Below are positions 6,294-7,536 of a stretch of 7,536 bases of DNA, one piece after another. Source of the stretch: JABABD01 sp965530995 (GTDB lineage Bacteria > Bacteroidota > Bacteroidia > Flavobacteriales > Flavobacteriaceae); contig CBESOB010000143.1 of assembly GCA_965530995.1 (NCBI GenBank), forward strand, positions 1 to 7,536. The letters run 5' to 3'. The notes under the pieces were generated by a model. The model searched no databases and was not told the DNA's origin. It saw only the letters and a list, made by a program, of their open reading frames with translations. The stretch's first letter is position 1. Each line of letters opens with the position of its first letter. The translations under genes and the position numbers were made by a program.

Positions 6294-7022
6294 TTGAAGA
6301 TAACCAAGGCACATATCTTGATTGCTATCGTTCTATTACTTACAATAACATTTATTGTAAGTCAGGTATTGGAATATGAAAGTTTATCAGATTTTGCTAG
6401 ATCTTTGATTATTCCTTTAGCGACGGTCTTTTATTTTATAAAAATAAAAGATAGGAGTTTCTATTTTTCAGCATTCCTTTGTGCATTCAGCCTTTCAGAA
6501 CTCATGGGATTAGGGGTCAATACAATACCTCCGGATTTTACATACTATGTAGGGAATGGTCTTTATATCCTTGCATATATTTTTCTTGTCCTCGAAGTTT
6601 TAAGATCTATAAAACGATCACCTGATTATAATGGGTTTTTTACTAAGTATGCCCTTCATATGGCGATCTTAGTCATGTTTGCTATCTATTTGGTAAAAGT
6701 ATTGGCAGACATAGAAGGACCAATCATGAATAGAACTGAATATGCCTTGGAAATGGCTTATAATTCTATTATAATGTTGCTTTTGACTGCATCATTGCTA
6801 AATTTTATTTGCAATGACACGAAAAAATCCTTAATAATGTTTCTAGGTTCAATATGTATTGTTTTCTCAGAAATCGTACAAGTTGCTTATTTCTATTTGT
6901 TAAATACATATGTGTTAGGCATCATCTATTCAATTCTTTTATTACTTGCATTCTTTTTCTTTTACCGACATGGTTTTCTAAAACAAGAAGCGAATAAAAA
7001 CTTGAATTTATTTAAACCTTAA
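6294..7022 (+). CDS. Eight-helix membrane protein, YhhN/TMEM86-like layout (TTG start)
   Basis: This is a 242-residue integral inner-membrane protein with no residues that fix a function. Eight hydrophobic helices are visible, roughly at residues 7-26, 33-50, 55-74, 85-104, 118-139, 150-171, 179-202 and 206-226, with basic loops (KIKDR, RSIKRS, NDTKK, YRHGFLK) between or after them. Helix count, length and spacing resemble the YhhN/TMEM86 family, whose animal members hydrolyse lysoplasmalogens. Where that family has polar GD and SD motifs in helices 3 and 7, this protein has SLSELMG (E69) and VFSEIVQ (E193). The homology is inferred by eye and may be only topological. The start is TTG at 6294: the frame is closed by TAG at 6273-6275 and has no upstream ATG, and MKITKAHILIAIV gives a sensible first helix. 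ATT at 6288 is a less likely alternative. The gene faces the DoxX gene and their ends overlap by 11 bp. There is no visible partner operon gene. Confidence 0.75.
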   Translation: MKITKAHILIAIVLLLTITFIVSQVLEYESLSDFARSLIIPLATVFYFIKIKDRSFYFSAFLCAFSLSELMGLGVNTIPPDFTYYVGNGLYILAYIFLVLEVLRSIKRSPDYNGFFTKYALHMAILVMFAIYLVKVLADIEGPIMNRTEYALEMAYNSIIMLLLTASLLNFICNDTKKSLIMFLGSICIVFSEIVQVAYFYLLNTYVLGIIYSILLLLAFFFFYRHGFLKQEANKNLNLFKP

Positions 7023-7401
7023 GAGTATCTCCTATCAAAGGAATTTGCTTTCTATGTATAAAAAGTAGAAGAATTGCCAGTACAAAGGTAACAACTGCTG
7101 TAATAAATAGAGTGCCACCATCACCTCTTACTTCAATACCTAGATCTGTTAAATGCATGAAAATGGCTCCTCCAATAATTCCCATTGTTAGTAATGCTCC
7201 TAGCCATACTGTTCTTGGGATGAGGATCAAAATGCCGCTTATGAGCTCTGCAACCCCAATACCAATTCTGCCCACAGGTTCAAGACCTACTTGTTCAAAT
7301 ATGTAAACACTATCAGGATGGGCTGTGAATTTAAAGCGAAGGGTTTGTATTAATATTAGTGCGACAACAATTCTAAGTGCAAATACTAATTTTGATTTCA
7401 T
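7012..7401 (-). CDS. DoxX-family four-helix membrane protein
   Basis: This is a 129-residue small integral membrane protein. Four helices are seen at about residues 5-21, 44-62, 65-83 and 97-115. After helix 1 comes LRFKFTAHPDSVYIFEQVGLEP (21-42), and helix 2 contains GIGVAELISGILILIP (47-62), the G-x-x-E-x-x-x-G pattern typical of DoxX/DoxX-like proteins. An amphipathic loop HLTDLGIEVRGDGG (83-96) precedes helix 4, and the tail is short and basic (HRKQIPLIGDTLKV). DoxX relatives are named for the archaeal thiosulfate:quinone oxidoreductase subunit. Most bacterial homologues have no proven role, though some are tied to redox or thiol stress. The ATG at 7399-7401 has no Shine-Dalgarno sequence. 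The upstream 135 bp hold a candidate promoter, a dyad and a long palindrome. The stop overlaps the convergent YhhN-like gene by 11 bp. The family call is fairly firm; the function is unknown. Confidence 0.85.
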   Translation of the reverse strand: MKSKLVFALRIVVALILIQTLRFKFTAHPDSVYIFEQVGLEPVGRIGIGVAELISGILILIPRTVWLGALLTMGIIGGAIFMHLTDLGIEVRGDGGTLFITAVVTFVLAILLLFIHRKQIPLIGDTLKV

Positions 7402-7441
7402 TTTATATAGGTTGATATGCCAAGGCTTAGACGATTTCTCA

Positions 7442-7465
7442 AATTCATCTTACTTAAGATGAATT
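7442..7465. promoter_or_regulatory. Perfect 24-bp palindrome in the DoxX leader, probable operator
   Basis: AATTCATCTTA (7442-7452) and TAAGATGAATT (7455-7465) are exact inverted arms of 11 bp around CT. It lies 41-64 bp upstream of the DoxX ATG and about 25 bp downstream of the predicted transcript start. A tight dyad of this length is typical of a site for a dimeric repressor. As RNA it could form a ten-pair hairpin with an ACTT loop, but no U tract follows on the minus strand, so a terminator is less likely. Confidence 0.6.
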
Positions 7466-7492
7466 ATTTTAAGATAATTTTAACAAAATAAT

Positions 7493-7520
7493 CGATTAAA
7501 AGCTATTTTTTAACGTTTAA
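7493..7520. repeat. Operator-like dyad, copy B (shared with 6226-6253)
   Basis: This stretch matches 24 of 28 positions of 6226-6253. It starts CGATTAAAAG and ends with TTTTTTAACG followed by TTTAA. The dyad is imperfect: TTAAAA (7496-7501) pairs with TTTTAA (7508-7513), with CG at both outer ends. It overlaps the predicted -7 element of the DoxX promoter on the minus strand. It also lies upstream of anything that may start on the plus strand beyond the window edge. Confidence 0.45.
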
Positions 7521-7529
7521 ATAACAAAA
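7498..7529 (-). promoter_or_regulatory. Candidate promoter of the DoxX gene
   Basis: Read on the minus strand, TTTTG (7529 down to 7525) is followed after 19 bp by TAGCTTTT (7505 down to 7498). This fits the Bacteroidota -33/-7 arrangement with one mismatch in the -7 element. The transcript would start near 7491, leaving a leader of about 90 nt that contains the palindrome at 7442-7465. No other properly spaced pair was found between here and the ATG. Confidence 0.4.
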
Positions 7530-7536
7530 TTTTTAT

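Noticed and set aside
1..7536. Defence island, CRISPR array, insertion sequence, tRNA or prophage content
   Set aside because: No direct-repeat arrays, transposase, integrase, cloverleaf or phage genes are seen. The proteins are conserved chromosomal families and base composition looks even throughout.

Overview
The window looks like chromosomal DNA of a low-GC member of the Bacteroidota, most likely a marine-type Flavobacteriaceae. The reasons are the AT-rich intergenic DNA, the near absence of Shine-Dalgarno sequences, several matches to the Bacteroidota promoter pattern (TTG/TTTG, about 20 bp, then TAnnTTTG), and the protein content. I infer the family from general resemblance and have not tested it. 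Coding density is very high: no gene-free stretch exceeds about 135 bp, and nothing mobile, no RNA gene and no CRISPR array is visible.

Left part (1-1515). A leftward pair consists of a small LEA/WHy-like lipoprotein gene followed 2 nt later by ribD. The ribD gene uses a GTG start and runs off the left edge of the window. RibD supplies the deaminase and reductase steps of riboflavin synthesis. A 53-bp divergent intergenic region separates this pair from the next operon.

Centre-left (1516-3451). A rightward three-gene operon encodes a GNAT acetyltransferase, PrmC (release-factor glutamine methyltransferase) and a LOG-family (TIGR00730) nucleotide phosphoribohydrolase. Both junctions are ATGA overlaps, so translation is probably coupled.

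Centre (3448-6199). A leftward cutC-family gene meets the LOG gene tail to tail with a 4-bp overlap. It diverges from ligA, the full-length NAD+-dependent DNA ligase with every expected domain.

Right part (6200-7536). Two membrane-protein genes face each other and overlap by 11 bp at their 3' ends. One is an 8-helix protein with a YhhN/TMEM86-like layout and a TTG start; the other is a 4-helix DoxX-family protein. Each is preceded by a candidate promoter whose -7 element sits inside a related AT-rich dyad (6226-6248 and 7493-7515), at the same offset from the dyad centre. A separate perfect 24-bp palindrome (7442-7465) lies in the DoxX leader.

Most of the window is ordinary housekeeping and conserved accessory content. 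I do not see a new defence, secretion or biosynthetic system. The most unusual material is the regulatory architecture around the convergent YhhN-like/DoxX pair and the divergent nature of the YhhN-like protein.
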